Shown here: positions 16,327 to 24,810 of the stretch, one piece after another
Numbering within the stretch: position 1 is the stretch's first letter
Layout of the letters: each line of letters starts with the position of its first letter
Source of the DNA: Bordetella petrii
GTDB taxonomy: Bacteria; Pseudomonadota; Gammaproteobacteria; Burkholderiales; Burkholderiaceae_B
Direction: 5' to 3'
Assembly: GCF_017356245.1 (NCBI RefSeq)
Contig: NZ_JAFMZZ010000001.1
Span: 3,188,674 to 3,224,531 of the forward strand
Length of the DNA stretch: 35,858 nt
Translations under genes and position numbers: made by a program
The notes under the pieces: generated by a model
What the model was told of the DNA's origin: nothing
Seen by the model: the letters and a program-made list of their open reading frames with translations, nothing else
The model's database searches: none

Positions 16327-16335
16327 ATTCTAGCA
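16327..16335 (-). promoter_or_regulatory. extended -10 promoter element for rplM-rpsI
   Basis: On the minus strand TGCTAGAAT is a good extended -10 hexamer. No good -35 is present at 17 bases, which extended -10 promoters tolerate. Transcription would start about 155 bases before rplM. Apart from this promoter, the leader hairpin and the two repeat hairpins, I see nothing else in the 363-base gap 16166-16528. Confidence 0.5.
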
Positions 16336-16388
16336 CGATTGCGCAAATATTGGGCAGAGACCACGCGCAGACAGTCTGTGTGCCGGCA

Positions 16389-16417
16389 GGTGTCTGGCTC
16401 CGAAGGTGCCAGACACC
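16389..16417. repeat. GGTGTCTGGC hairpin element 1
   Basis: This is a perfect 10-base inverted repeat, GGTGTCTGGC and GCCAGACACC, with a 9-base loop. It is one of four related elements in this window (others at 16453, 17769 and 24740), all in gaps between genes. It lies downstream of dctP on the minus strand. Confidence 0.8.
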
Positions 16418-16452
16418 GCGTTGTGTGCCGTTGCTGCAACATGGCACATCCC

Positions 16453-16483
16453 GGTGTCTGACACCCTGCGGGAGTCAGACACC
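16453..16483. repeat. GGTGTCTGAC hairpin element 2
   Basis: This is a perfect 10-base inverted repeat, GGTGTCTGAC and GTCAGACACC, with an inner CCC/GGG pair. It lies 35 bases after element 1. The arm differs from element 1 by one compensated base (G to A on the left, C to T on the right), which suggests that pairing is kept. It begins 45 bases past the dctP stop and could form its 3' end. Confidence 0.8.
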
Positions 16484-16528
16484 TGGGGGTGAGGGGGGAA
16501 GCGCGCAGCGCTTCGGGGGGTGGGCTTA

Positions 16529-17626
16529 CTACTTCTTGGCAGCCATGGCCACGCCCAGGTACTGGTCGTACGAACCTTCGGCCAGGCGGAACCACGGCAC
16601 CACGCTGTCGCGGAAGCCCATGTAGTTGTCGTACAGGGTCTTGAACTTCGGGTCTTTGTCGGAGAATTCCTTGTAGACCGTCTGGGCGGCCGCGTACGAG
16701 GCGTCCATGACCGAGCGCGGGAACGGGCGCAGCTCGGCGCCGGCGGCGATCAGCTTGCGCAGCGCGCCGGGGTTCACGGCGTCGTAGCGCGAGGTCATGG
16801 CCACGTGGGCCACGCGGCTGGCGGCCTCGACGATGGCCTGGTACGACTTGGGCAGGCCGTTCCAGGCGCCTTCGTTCAGGTACAGCGACACCTGCGGGCC
16901 GCCTTCCCACCAGCCCGGGTAGTAGTAGTACTTGGCGACTTTGTTGAAGCCCAGCTTTTCATCGTCGTACGGGCCGACGAATTCCACGGCGTCGAGCGTG
17001 CCCTTTTCGAGCGAGGGATAGATGTCGCCGCCCGCGATCTGCTGCGGCACCACGCCCAGGCGCGACAGCACTTCGCCGGCAAAACCCGCGGTGCGCATCT
17101 TCAGGCCCTTCAGGTCTTCGACCGACTTGATTTCGCGGCGGTACCAGCCGCCCATCTGCACCCCGGTGTTGCCCATGGGGAAGTTGATGATCTTGTGCGG
17201 CGCGAACATTTCGCGGGTCAGCTTCATGCCGTCGCCGTCGAACATCCAGGCATTCATCTGGCGGGCGTTCAGACCGAACGGCACGGCCGAGTCGAAGCAG
17301 AAAGCCGGGCTCTTGCCATAGTAGTAGTACGAAACCGTGTGGCCGCACTCGATGGTGTTGTTGGACACCGAATCCATGACCTGCAGCGCCGGGACGATTT
17401 CGCCGCCGGGGAAGTGACGGATGGTGAACTTGCCGCCGGAAGCCTCGTTGACGAACTTGCAGAAGATTTCGCCCGTGCCGAACAGCGTGTCCAGGCTGCG
17501 CGGGAAACTGGACGCCATGCGCCAGTTCAGGGTGGGCGCGTCCTGCGCGAATACCGGCGCGGCAACCGCGGCGCTACCCGCGACGGCGCCCAGGCCGGCT
17601 TGTTTCAAAAAGGAACGACGTTGCAT
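16529..17626 (-). CDS. TRAP transporter solute-binding protein, DctP/TakP type
   Basis: This 365-residue periplasmic binding protein belongs to the TRAP family that hands small organic acids to a DctQM-type membrane pair. The N-terminus is a twin-arginine signal (MQRRSFLKQAGLGAVAG, ending near VFAQD at 27-29). The mature part has FPGGEIVPALQVMDSV, the family's helix, and YYYYGKSP and DAVEFVGPYDDEKLGFNKVA, which resemble the alpha-keto-acid binder TakP. The ligand is therefore guessed to be a 2-oxo or hydroxy acid. GAGGAG lies 8 bases upstream. No DctQ or DctM gene lies nearby, so it must work with a membrane pair encoded elsewhere. A 14-base palindrome sits between the likely promoter and the start. 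Confidence 0.9.
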   Translation of the reverse strand: MQRRSFLKQAGLGAVAGSAAVAAPVFAQDAPTLNWRMASSFPRSLDTLFGTGEIFCKFVNEASGGKFTIRHFPGGEIVPALQVMDSVSNNTIECGHTVSYYYYGKSPAFCFDSAVPFGLNARQMNAWMFDGDGMKLTREMFAPHKIINFPMGNTGVQMGGWYRREIKSVEDLKGLKMRTAGFAGEVLSRLGVVPQQIAGGDIYPSLEKGTLDAVEFVGPYDDEKLGFNKVAKYYYYPGWWEGGPQVSLYLNEGAWNGLPKSYQAIVEAASRVAHVAMTSRYDAVNPGALRKLIAAGAELRPFPRSVMDASYAAAQTVYKEFSDKDPKFKTLYDNYMGFRDSVVPWFRLAEGSYDQYLGVAMAAKK

Positions 17627-17660
17627 GTTATTGGCTCCTCGGTGGCAACTCGGTATGGGA

Positions 17661-17674
17661 TATCGCTAGCGATA
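17661..17674. promoter_or_regulatory. palindromic operator candidate upstream of dctP-like gene
   Basis: TATCGCTAGCGATA is a perfect 14-base palindrome 35-48 bases before the ATG of the binding-protein gene. A TAATAT -10-like hexamer lies at 17683-17688 on the minus strand, so the palindrome would fall at about +2 to +15 of the transcript. That is a usual place for a repressor site. Confidence 0.5.
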
Positions 17675-17768
17675 CCTGGCGGATATTACACGTTGTTATA
17701 ACTCCGCTCTATGGGGATTTCCGGCGGGGGCCGGTGTCGCCGTGGTAGGGGCTGCAGTCTGGCGCATT

Positions 17769-17802
17769 CGGTGTCTGGCTCTCTGGCGAGAGCCAGACAC
17801 CG
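17769..17802. repeat. GGTGTCTGGCTCTC hairpin element 3
   Basis: This is a perfect 15-base inverted repeat, CGGTGTCTGGCTCTC and GAGAGCCAGACACCG, with loop TGGC. It shares the core of elements 1 and 2. It begins 30 bases past the pmbA stop and may end that transcript; no T-run follows. Confidence 0.85.
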
Positions 17803-17831
17803 GCCCGGGAGAGGGCTTCGGGGGTGGGCCC

Positions 17832-19199
17832 TTAAATTCCCGCGATGGCCATCTGTTCGATCAGGATGGAACCGGTGCGCTTGGTGCCGCGCGCGATGGT
17901 GTCGGCCCCGACCGCGACGATCTGGCTGAACATCTGGGCCAGGTTGCCGGCGATGGTGATTTCCTGCACGGCGTGCTGGATCTGGCCGTTTTCGACCCAG
18001 TAGCCGAAAGCGCCGCGCGAGTAGTCGCCCGTGACGTAGTTGACGCCCTGGCCGATGAGCTCGGTGACCAGGAAACCGGTGCCCAGCTTGCGCAGCATGG
18101 CTTCGAAATCGTCGCCGGCGCGGGTATGGCGCGAGGACAGGGTCAGGTTGTGCGACCCGCCGGCGTTGCCGGTGGTGGCCAGGCCCAGCTTGCGCGCGGT
18201 ATAGCTGGACAGGAAATAGCCTTCCAGCACGCCGCCGGACACCACGCTGCGCGCCCGGGTGCGCACGCCTTCGTCGTCGAACGGCGAACTGCCCATGCCG
18301 CCGCGCACGTGCGGGTCTTCGGCGATGTCGATATGGTCGGGGAAGATGGGCTTGCCCAGCGAATCGACCAGGAAACTGGCCTTGCGGTACAGCGCGCCGC
18401 CGCTGGTGGCCTGGGTGAAGGCGCCCAGCAGGCCCAGGGCCAGCGGCGCCTCGAACAGCACAGGAAACTTGCCGGTGCGGATGCGCCGGGCCGACAGGCG
18501 CGACAGGGTGCGGTCGGCGGCGTAGCGGCCGATGGCCTCGGGAGAGGCCAGGCGCGCCGGGTCGCGTTCCGAGGTGTACCAGTAGTCGCGCTGCATGTGG
18601 TTGCCGCGCCCGGCGATGGGCGCCACCGACAGGCTGTGGCGCGAATACGGGTAGCCGCCCAGGAAGCCGCGGGTGTTGCCCATGACGAACTGGCCCTCGT
18701 AGGTGCCCACCGTGGCGCCATCGGTGTTGGTGATACGCGGGTCGACCGCGCGGGCGGCGCGTTCGGCGCGCAGGGCCAGTTCGGCGGCCTGCTCGGTGGT
18801 AACGGGCCAGGCGTAATGCAGCGCCAGGTCGGGAATATCGGTAGCCAGCTGGTCGGCGTCGGGCAGGCCGGCGGCCGGGTCGGCGGCGGTGTGGCGCGCG
18901 ATGTGCCAGGCGGCCTCGACCGTCTGGCGCAGCGCCGCCTCGGAAAAATCGGAGGTGGAGGCCGAGCCGCGGCTCTGGCCGGCGTAAACGGTGAGGTCCA
19001 GCGAGCGGTCGCGGGTTTGCTCGACGGTTTCGATGTCGTTTTTGCGCACCGACACCGACAGGCCCAGGCTTTCGGAGACTTCGGCGACGGCGTCGCTGGC
19101 GCCGATGCTGCGCGCGTGCGCCAGCACCTGCTCGACCAGTTCGCTGAAGCGCGCATGGTTGGCGGCCAGGGGAAGAGAGGAGGCGGGAGTGTTGACCAT
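17832..19199 (-). CDS. pmbA: metalloprotease PmbA/TldE
   Basis: This 455-residue protein of the TldD/PmbA family partners with TldD in a cytoplasmic metalloprotease that processes modified peptides and degrades unfolded ones. The PmbA subunit itself lacks the zinc motif, and no HExxxH is visible. Typical blocks are [54 protein letters not shown], and [17 protein letters not shown] near the C-terminus. I start it at 19199 (MVNTPASS), which gives the family length of about 450; the reading frame stays open for a further 189 codons upstream but overlaps darP antisense. It is divergent from darP across 57 bases, an arrangement conserved in proteobacteria. Confidence 0.94.
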   Translation of the reverse strand: MVNTPASSLPLAANHARFSELVEQVLAHARSIGASDAVAEVSESLGLSVSVRKNDIETVEQTRDRSLDLTVYAGQSRGSASTSDFSEAALRQTVEAAWHIARHTAADPAAGLPDADQLATDIPDLALHYAWPVTTEQAAELALRAERAARAVDPRITNTDGATVGTYEGQFVMGNTRGFLGGYPYSRHSLSVAPIAGRGNHMQRDYWYTSERDPARLASPEAIGRYAADRTLSRLSARRIRTGKFPVLFEAPLALGLLGAFTQATSGGALYRKASFLVDSLGKPIFPDHIDIAEDPHVRGGMGSSPFDDEGVRTRARSVVSGGVLEGYFLSSYTARKLGLATTGNAGGSHNLTLSSRHTRAGDDFEAMLRKLGTGFLVTELIGQGVNYVTGDYSRGAFGYWVENGQIQHAVQEITIAGNLAQMFSQIVAVGADTIARGTKRTGSILIEQMAIAGI

Positions 19200-19256
19200 T
19201 GCAGTCCAGTGTACAGAGACGGTTATCATAGCCAAGTCTGCGTTTGCGCTGTTCCC

Positions 19257-19808
19257 ATGACTTCCCCTATTCCCGATCCGGCGGCCGAGGCCGATTTTGA
19301 CGATAACGGCTACGACCGGCCCAGCAAGTCGCAGGTCAAGCGAGAAATGCATGCCCTGCTCGACCTGGGCAAGCAGCTGATCGACCTGCCCGACGACCGC
19401 CTGAAGCAATTGCCGCTGGCCGAGCGCCTGTACGAGGCCATACGCCTGGCCCAGCGCACCACCAGCCGCGAAGGCCGGCGCCGCCAGACCCACTTCGTGG
19501 GCAAGCTGATGCGCGATGCGCCCGCCGACGAGATCCGCGCGCAGCTCGACACCTGGCAGAATGGTTCGCGCGAAGAAACCGCCGCCATGCACCGGCTGGA
19601 AACCCTGCGCGAGCGGCTGCTGGCCGACGACGCCGCCCTGACCGAGCTGCTGGACGCCCATCCGGGCGCCGACGCACAGCAGTTGCGCGCCACCATCCGC
19701 GCCGCCCGCAAAGAAGCGCAGCAGAATGCCGCCCTGCAGCCCGGGCAGGAGCCCCTGCGCAAGCATTACCGCGCGCTGTTCCAGGCCCTGAAGGCGCTGG
19801 CCGCCTGA
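19257..19808 (+). CDS. darP: ribosome biogenesis factor DarP (YjgA, DUF615)
   Basis: This 183-residue, highly charged helical protein associates with late 50S precursors. Typical are [20 protein letters not shown] near residues 18-37, then [25 protein letters not shown] and the C-terminal [10 protein letters not shown]. The ATG at 19257 is chosen because the family starts shortly before the acidic stretch and the conserved SKSQ motif; the frame stays open far upstream, but that part is antisense to pmbA. The esterase gene follows after 46 bases in the same direction. Confidence 0.94.
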   Translation: MTSPIPDPAAEADFDDNGYDRPSKSQVKREMHALLDLGKQLIDLPDDRLKQLPLAERLYEAIRLAQRTTSREGRRRQTHFVGKLMRDAPADEIRAQLDTWQNGSREETAAMHRLETLRERLLADDAALTELLDAHPGADAQQLRATIRAARKEAQQNAALQPGQEPLRKHYRALFQALKALAA

Positions 19809-19854
19809 CCGGCCGGCGCCCGTCTTTACCCCTGTCTACTCTTTTTTCCCGATC

Positions 19855-20532
19855 ATGAGCGCCGAACCCGCCCTGCTGGACAGCATCGAACTCGAGACCG
19901 CCCCCAATCCGACCCATGCGGTGATCTGGCTGCACGGCCTGGGCGCCGACGGCAACGATTTCGCCCCCATCGTGCCCGAATTGCAGCTGGGCGCCCACCC
20001 GGCGGTGCGCTTTGTTTTCCCGCATGCGCCGGTGCAGCCGGTCACCATCAATGGCGGCATGGCGATGCGGGCCTGGTACGACATCCTGGTCACCGACCTG
20101 GTGCGCCAGGAAGATGCGGCCGGCATCCGGCAGTCCGAGGCCGCGGTGCGGGCGCTGATCGCGCGCGAGAATGCGCGCGGCATCCCCACTTCGCGCATTG
20201 TGCTGGCGGGCTTTTCGCAAGGCTGCGCGATGACGCTGCACACCGGCCTGCGGCTGGAAGAAAAGCTGGCCGGCCTGATCGGCCTGTCGGGCTACCTGCC
20301 GTTGCTGGACGCGGCGTCCGCGGAACGCCATCCGGCCAATGCCGACACGCCGATTTTCCTGGCGCACGGCACGTTCGACCCGGTGGTGGCCCTGCCAAGG
20401 GCGCAGGCCTCGCTGGCGCAGCTGCAGGCCCTGGGGTATGACGTGCAATGGCATACCTATCCGATGCCGCACTCGGTGTGCGGGCCTGAAATTGCGGATT
20501 TGGCTGGGTTTTTGCGGGGTGTGCTGAGGTAA
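19855..20532 (+). CDS. carboxylesterase, alpha/beta hydrolase (acyl-protein thioesterase-like)
   Basis: This is a 225-residue serine hydrolase of the phospholipase/carboxylesterase family that cleaves short acyl esters or thioesters. The oxyanion motif WLHGLGADGND lies at 25-35. The catalytic triad appears as S121 in GFSQG, D175 in GTFDPVV and H206 in PMPHSV. No signal peptide is present, so it is cytoplasmic. The length matches the family (about 220). It follows darP and probably shares its transcript. The physiological substrate cannot be told from sequence. A large hairpin ends the unit. Confidence 0.93.
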   Translation: MSAEPALLDSIELETAPNPTHAVIWLHGLGADGNDFAPIVPELQLGAHPAVRFVFPHAPVQPVTINGGMAMRAWYDILVTDLVRQEDAAGIRQSEAAVRALIARENARGIPTSRIVLAGFSQGCAMTLHTGLRLEEKLAGLIGLSGYLPLLDAASAERHPANADTPIFLAHGTFDPVVALPRAQASLAQLQALGYDVQWHTYPMPHSVCGPEIADLAGFLRGVLR

Positions 20533-20590
20533 TCCACCTGGGGGGAGTCGGATTCCTCCTTCTGGACGTTGCGGCGGGGCGGGGCTGGGG

Positions 20591-20649
20591 GCGGGCTTCA
20601 CGGAGCCGATCGGCCGCGGAGGCGGCCGACCGGTTCCGTGAAGCCCCGC
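20591..20649. terminator. long hairpin between convergent genes
   Basis: The arms at 20591-20617 and 20622-20649 pair over about 27 bases with a few mismatches and a 4-base GGAG loop. They include the perfect parts CTTCACGGA/TCCGTGAAG and CGGCCGC/GCGGCCG. It lies between the convergent esterase and GNAT-fusion genes and could serve both as a transcript end. It has no T-run of note. Confidence 0.7.
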
Positions 20650-20708
20650 CGGCTGCCTGCCCCCCAACCCGACGCCATCAAAAACAACCACCCTCCATAA
20701 CCACCCAC

Positions 20709-23162
20709 CTACTGTTTGGAACCCAACCCCAGCCAAACCCTCCGCATGGTGGGATCTTCGGGGTCGGGGTCGTTGGTGAAGCCCAGGCGTGTCATCAGGG
20801 TCAGCATGGGCCGGTTGTTGGCCAGCACCAGGCCGTCGATGTATTCGAGCCCCTGTTCGCGCGCGGCGTCGATCAGGGCTTCCATCAGTTGGCCGCCCAG
20901 TTTGCGGCGCTGCCAGTCGTCGCCGATGACCAGGGCGTATTCGGCCCCGCGGCCGTCGGCGTTGCGCAGGTAATGCGCGAAGCCGATGATGACTTCGCGC
21001 GGATGGCCGCGGTTGGCGGGGTTGGGCACCTGCGTGGTGGCCACCAGCGCCAGTTCGCGGTGGTAGTCGATTTGCGTATAGCGCGCCACCATGCGCGGCG
21101 TGAGTTCGCGCATCATGGACACGAAGCGCATGTAGCGCGATTGCTCGGACAGGCCGCGGATGAATTCTTGCAGGGTCTGGCCGTCTTCGGGGCGGATGGG
21201 ACGGATGGTCCAGGCCGTGCCGTCGTCGAACTGGCGGGCGCGCACCAGGCGCGCCGGGTACGGATGGATGGCCATGTGCGGGTAGCCGCTGGCCTGCGGC
21301 GTGGCGCAGGCCGGGTCGGCGCACAAGGTAATGCGCAGGCCCGCGGCGCGCAGCTGCGCTTCGCCCGCGTAAAGCGGGTCGATGTCGAGCGATTCGATGT
21401 CGGGCAGTTCGGAAATCAGTTCGGACACGTGCACCAGCGCCTGTTGCACGGCCTCGGTGGCGGCGCCGCTGATCTGCGGCGCCAGCACGCGGCGCCAGGC
21501 GCGGCTGCGCTCGATGAGCTGGCTTGCCAGGAAACCGTTGAGAGGGGGCAGGTCCATGCCGCGGTCGGTGCCGCTGGCCAGCACGGCGTCGGGGCCGCCG
21601 GCGCCGAACTGGATGATCGGCCCGAAGCGCGGGTCGCGCCGCACGCGGATTGCCATGGGGCGCGATTCCGGTTCGCCGGGCAGCACGCCGGACGGCACGT
21701 CGCGCAGCGGCACGTAAAAGGCGTCGAGCACGCTGCGGCATTCGGCGGCGGACAGGCTGAGCCGGCCTTGCCCGCGCGCGCCGTCGAGCACGGCGCGCGC
21801 GCGGTCGATGTGGGGCAGGCGGCTGGGCGGCTCGGGCGGCAGGGTTTGCAGCAGCAGCTGCTGGTTGTAATAGTGCGTGGCCAGCACGCCGAAGGCGTCG
21901 GCGGCGGACTCGGGCGTGCGGAACGCCGGGGTGCCGGCGTCGTCGAGCATGCGGCGCAGCGGGCGCATGCCGGCGTCGCCCATGAAACAGCTGACCACCG
22001 GCTTGTGCGCCTTGGGCGCGATCAGGGCCAGCTGGCGCGTGACGGCGCGCATGTCGGCCAGGGCATCGGGGGCCAGCAGCACCAGCACGCCATCGACGCC
22101 GCTGTCGTCGAGCAGGCGGTCGAGCACGGCCTGGATGCGTTCGGGGGTAAGCGGCACATAAGTAATGACCGGGTTGTCGATGGCGGCGTCGGGCTCGAGC
22201 AGCTCGGCCAGCGCGCGCCGGGTGGGCGGCGCCAGGTCGGCCTTGAGTACGGCCGCGTCGGGGCCGATGAGATCGAGCGCCAGCTGGGGCGGCCCGCTGC
22301 CATTGGACAGCAGCGCGACGCGGCGGCCGCGCGGCCGCCGCGTGTAGCCCAGCACCTTGACGGCCGAGAACAGCTGCACGAAGTACCGCACCCGCACCGC
22401 GCCGGCGCGCCGCAGGGCGGCGTCGAGCGCGGCGTCGCTGCCGGCCGGGCCGTCGCGGCCGGCCTTGAGCACGATGACCGGCTTGACGCTGGCCGCGGAG
22501 CGCAGCGCGCTCATGAATTCGCGCGCGGCGCCGACGTCTTCGAGGTGCAGCACGATGCTGTCGGTGCGCGGGTCGCTGGCCAGGAAATCGAGCACCTGCG
22601 CCATCCCGACCGCGGCTTCGTCGCCCAGAGACACGGCGGTGGAAAAGCCGATATGGACGTCTTCGGCCCAATCCATGACCGCGGCGGTGATGGAGCGCGA
22701 CTGCGCCACCAGCGCCACGCGGCCGGCGCGCGCCAGGGAGGGATGCTGGCTGAGGTTCAGGCCCGCATGCGGGCGCTGTGCGCCGAAGGCGCGCGGGCCG
22801 AGCAGCTGGCAGCCGGTTTCGTGGGCCCAGGCGCGGCACAGCGCCAGCGTGCCGCCGGGGTAAGGATCGGGCAGTTCGTGGGGCAGCACGATGGCCGCGC
22901 AGGGCCGCAGCGGCGCCAGGCGGCGCAGGGTTTCGGGCAGGACGGCGGGCGATACGCAGACCAGCGCCAGATCGGGCCGCTGGCCTTCGTCCAGGCCGGC
23001 GCAGGCGGCGGGCATGTCGGGGGCCAGGCCTGGCTGGGCGTCGACCCGCGTAGTGCGCTCGCGCAGCCCGGCGGGCAGCGAATCGGCCACCGGCAGTGGC
23101 CGGTCGGCCACGATGAGCAGCGATCGGGGCTCGAACAGCGGGGCGAGAGCATGGCGCAGCAT
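20709..23162 (-). CDS. Pat/Pka-like protein acetyltransferase: acyl-CoA-synthetase-like plus GNAT
   Basis: This 817-residue protein has the build of bacterial lysine acetyltransferases (Pat/Pka). A Rossmann-type CoA-binding domain (about 1-130, LAPLFEPRSLLIVA) comes first, then succinyl-CoA-ligase-like domains (about 130-440), a remnant of an ATP-grasp domain (about 465-620, with RRDPRFGPIIQFGAGG and LPPLNGFLASQLIERSR), and a GNAT domain (about 645-810) with the acetyl-CoA loop DDWQRRKLGGQLMEAL. Between FYVPLRDVP and RRDPRFGP only about 20 residues remain, where relatives have over 100, so the nucleotide-binding lobe is gone. The start at 23162 fits the domain edge and a TAGAAT -10 at 23179-23184 that would give a nearly leaderless mRNA; an upstream ATG at 23225 is possible. 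It is divergent from gltX. The role in acetylating metabolic enzymes is inferred. Confidence 0.85.
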   Translation of the reverse strand: MLRHALAPLFEPRSLLIVADRPLPVADSLPAGLRERTTRVDAQPGLAPDMPAACAGLDEGQRPDLALVCVSPAVLPETLRRLAPLRPCAAIVLPHELPDPYPGGTLALCRAWAHETGCQLLGPRAFGAQRPHAGLNLSQHPSLARAGRVALVAQSRSITAAVMDWAEDVHIGFSTAVSLGDEAAVGMAQVLDFLASDPRTDSIVLHLEDVGAAREFMSALRSAASVKPVIVLKAGRDGPAGSDAALDAALRRAGAVRVRYFVQLFSAVKVLGYTRRPRGRRVALLSNGSGPPQLALDLIGPDAAVLKADLAPPTRRALAELLEPDAAIDNPVITYVPLTPERIQAVLDRLLDDSGVDGVLVLLAPDALADMRAVTRQLALIAPKAHKPVVSCFMGDAGMRPLRRMLDDAGTPAFRTPESAADAFGVLATHYYNQQLLLQTLPPEPPSRLPHIDRARAVLDGARGQGRLSLSAAECRSVLDAFYVPLRDVPSGVLPGEPESRPMAIRVRRDPRFGPIIQFGAGGPDAVLASGTDRGMDLPPLNGFLASQLIERSRAWRRVLAPQISGAATEAVQQALVHVSELISELPDIESLDIDPLYAGEAQLRAAGLRITLCADPACATPQASGYPHMAIHPYPARLVRARQFDDGTAWTIRPIRPEDGQTLQEFIRGLSEQSRYMRFVSMMRELTPRMVARYTQIDYHRELALVATTQVPNPANRGHPREVIIGFAHYLRNADGRGAEYALVIGDDWQRRKLGGQLMEALIDAAREQGLEYIDGLVLANNRPMLTLMTRLGFTNDPDPEDPTMRRVWLGLGSKQ

Positions 23163-23287
23163 GAGCAGAACGGGCGCTATTCTAAAATAAGGCCATCGTA
23201 ACAAAGACCGGCGCGCGCTCGCCATGATCGCGCCCCGCTCTTTCCCATAATTTCCGCGGGCCCGCCACGCTGTTTTTCCTGTTTCCT

Positions 23288-24691
23288 ATGACCTCGACCC
23301 CTGCCACCATCCGTACCCGCTTCGCGCCCTCGCCCACCGGCTTCCTGCACCTGGGCGGCGCGCGCACCGCGCTGTTTTCGTGGGCGTTCGCACGCCACCA
23401 TCAGGGCGTGTTCGTGCTGCGCATCGAAGACACCGACCTCGAGCGCTCGACCCCCGAAGCGGTGCAGGCCATCCTGGACAGCATGGACTGGCTGGGCATG
23501 CAGCCCGACGAGGGGCCGTTCTATCAGATGCAGCGCATGGACCGCTACCGCGAAGTGGTCGCCCAGATGCTGCGCGAAGGCACCGCCTACCATTGCTACA
23601 GCTCGCCCGAAGAAGTCGAGGCGATGCGCGAAGCCGCCCGCGCCAAGGGCCTGAAGCCGCGCTACGACGGCACCTGGCGCCCCGAGCCCGGCAAGACGCT
23701 GCCGCCCGTGCCGGCGGGCCGCAAGCCGGTGGTGCGCTTCAAGAACCCGCAAGACGGCGCCACCGGCTGGAACGACATGGTCAAGGGCCCCATCAGCTTC
23801 GACAACACCGAACTCGACGACCTGATCATCGCCCGGCCCGACGGCACGCCCACCTACAACTTCTGCGTGGTGGTCGACGACTGGGACATGGGCATCACGC
23901 ACGTGCTGCGCGGCGACGACCACGTCAACAACACGCCGCGCCAGATCAACATTCTGCGCGCGCTGGGCGCCACCCTGCCCGAATACGGCCACGTGCCGAT
24001 GATCCTGGGGCCCGACGGCGAAAAACTGTCCAAGCGCCATGGCGCGGTCAATGTCATGGAATACGACGCGCAGGGCTACCTGCCCGAGGCCATGGTGAAC
24101 TACCTGGCGCGCCTGGGCTGGAGCCACGGCGACGACGAACTGTTCACGCGCGAACAGCTGGTGCAATGGTTCGACACCCGGCACCTGTCCAAGTCGGCCT
24201 CGCAGTGGGACCCCAAGAAGCTGAACTGGGTCAACGCGCACTACATCAAGCAGATGGACAACGCCGAACTGGCCGCCCGCGTGGCGCCGCGCATCGAGCG
24301 GCGCGGCGGCAACCCGGCGGCGGTCGACCTGGCCGCGGCCATGGGCCTGCTGAAAGACCGCGCCGAAACCCTGGAACAACTGGCCGAGTCCACGCTGCTG
24401 TTCTGCAGGCCGTTCCAGCCGGCCGCCGCCGAACTGGCCGAACAGCATCTGACCCCGGCCGCGCGCGAGGCGCTGGCCGATTTCGCGCAGCGCGCCCAGG
24501 CCACCGACTGGACCCGCGAAGCGATTGCCGCGCTAATCAAGACCGTGCTGGCCGAGCGCGGCCTGAAAATGCCGCAGCTGGCGATTCCGCTGCGCGTGGC
24601 CGTGGTGGGCCAGACGCAGACGCCAGCCGTGGACGCGGTGCTGACCCTGATCGGCAAAGACGCGGTGCTGCAGCGGCTGGGCGCGCTATAG
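23288..24691 (+). CDS. gltX: glutamyl-tRNA synthetase
   Basis: This 467-residue class I synthetase charges tRNA-Glu with glutamate in the cytoplasm. The HIGH-type motif is HLGG (21-24) after [10 protein letters not shown], and the KMSKS-type motif is KLSKR in [12 protein letters not shown] (about 244-255). [13 protein letters not shown], required for glutamate and ATP binding, follows the first motif. The C-terminal anticodon-binding helical domain is complete, ending [14 protein letters not shown]. The length is as expected. CATAAT at 23246-23251 may be its -10. It is divergent from the acetyltransferase-like gene. Confidence 0.98.
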   Translation: MTSTPATIRTRFAPSPTGFLHLGGARTALFSWAFARHHQGVFVLRIEDTDLERSTPEAVQAILDSMDWLGMQPDEGPFYQMQRMDRYREVVAQMLREGTAYHCYSSPEEVEAMREAARAKGLKPRYDGTWRPEPGKTLPPVPAGRKPVVRFKNPQDGATGWNDMVKGPISFDNTELDDLIIARPDGTPTYNFCVVVDDWDMGITHVLRGDDHVNNTPRQINILRALGATLPEYGHVPMILGPDGEKLSKRHGAVNVMEYDAQGYLPEAMVNYLARLGWSHGDDELFTREQLVQWFDTRHLSKSASQWDPKKLNWVNAHYIKQMDNAELAARVAPRIERRGGNPAAVDLAAAMGLLKDRAETLEQLAESTLLFCRPFQPAAAELAEQHLTPAAREALADFAQRAQATDWTREAIAALIKTVLAERGLKMPQLAIPLRVAVVGQTQTPAVDAVLTLIGKDAVLQRLGAL

Positions 24692-24739
24692 GCAAACGGG
24701 GGCTGCCATGGCCAGATACCGGGGCTGCCTCAACAATAC

Positions 24740-24765
24740 GGTGCCTGGCACCTGCGGAGCCAGAC
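24740..24765. repeat. degenerate GGTGCCTGGC hairpin element 4
   Basis: GGTGCCTGGC (24740-24749) faces GCCAGAC (24759-24765), a worn copy of the elements at 16389 and 17769. It lies in the 119-base gap between the convergent gltX and MFS genes. Confidence 0.55.
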
Positions 24766-24810
24766 GGCTGCCCACCTGAGCCATACCCGTCGGCGGGCGG
24801 CTTGGCGCGG

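Noticed and set aside
17832..19766. PmbA with a 189-residue N-terminal extension
   Set aside because: The extension is antisense to darP and would make PmbA far longer than its family; the ATG at 19199 gives the normal length.
19336..22839. Very long minus-strand open frame of 1167 residues
   Set aside because: It crosses several genes with good motifs on other frames and is Arg/Ala/Pro-rich, as expected for a GC-rich shadow frame.
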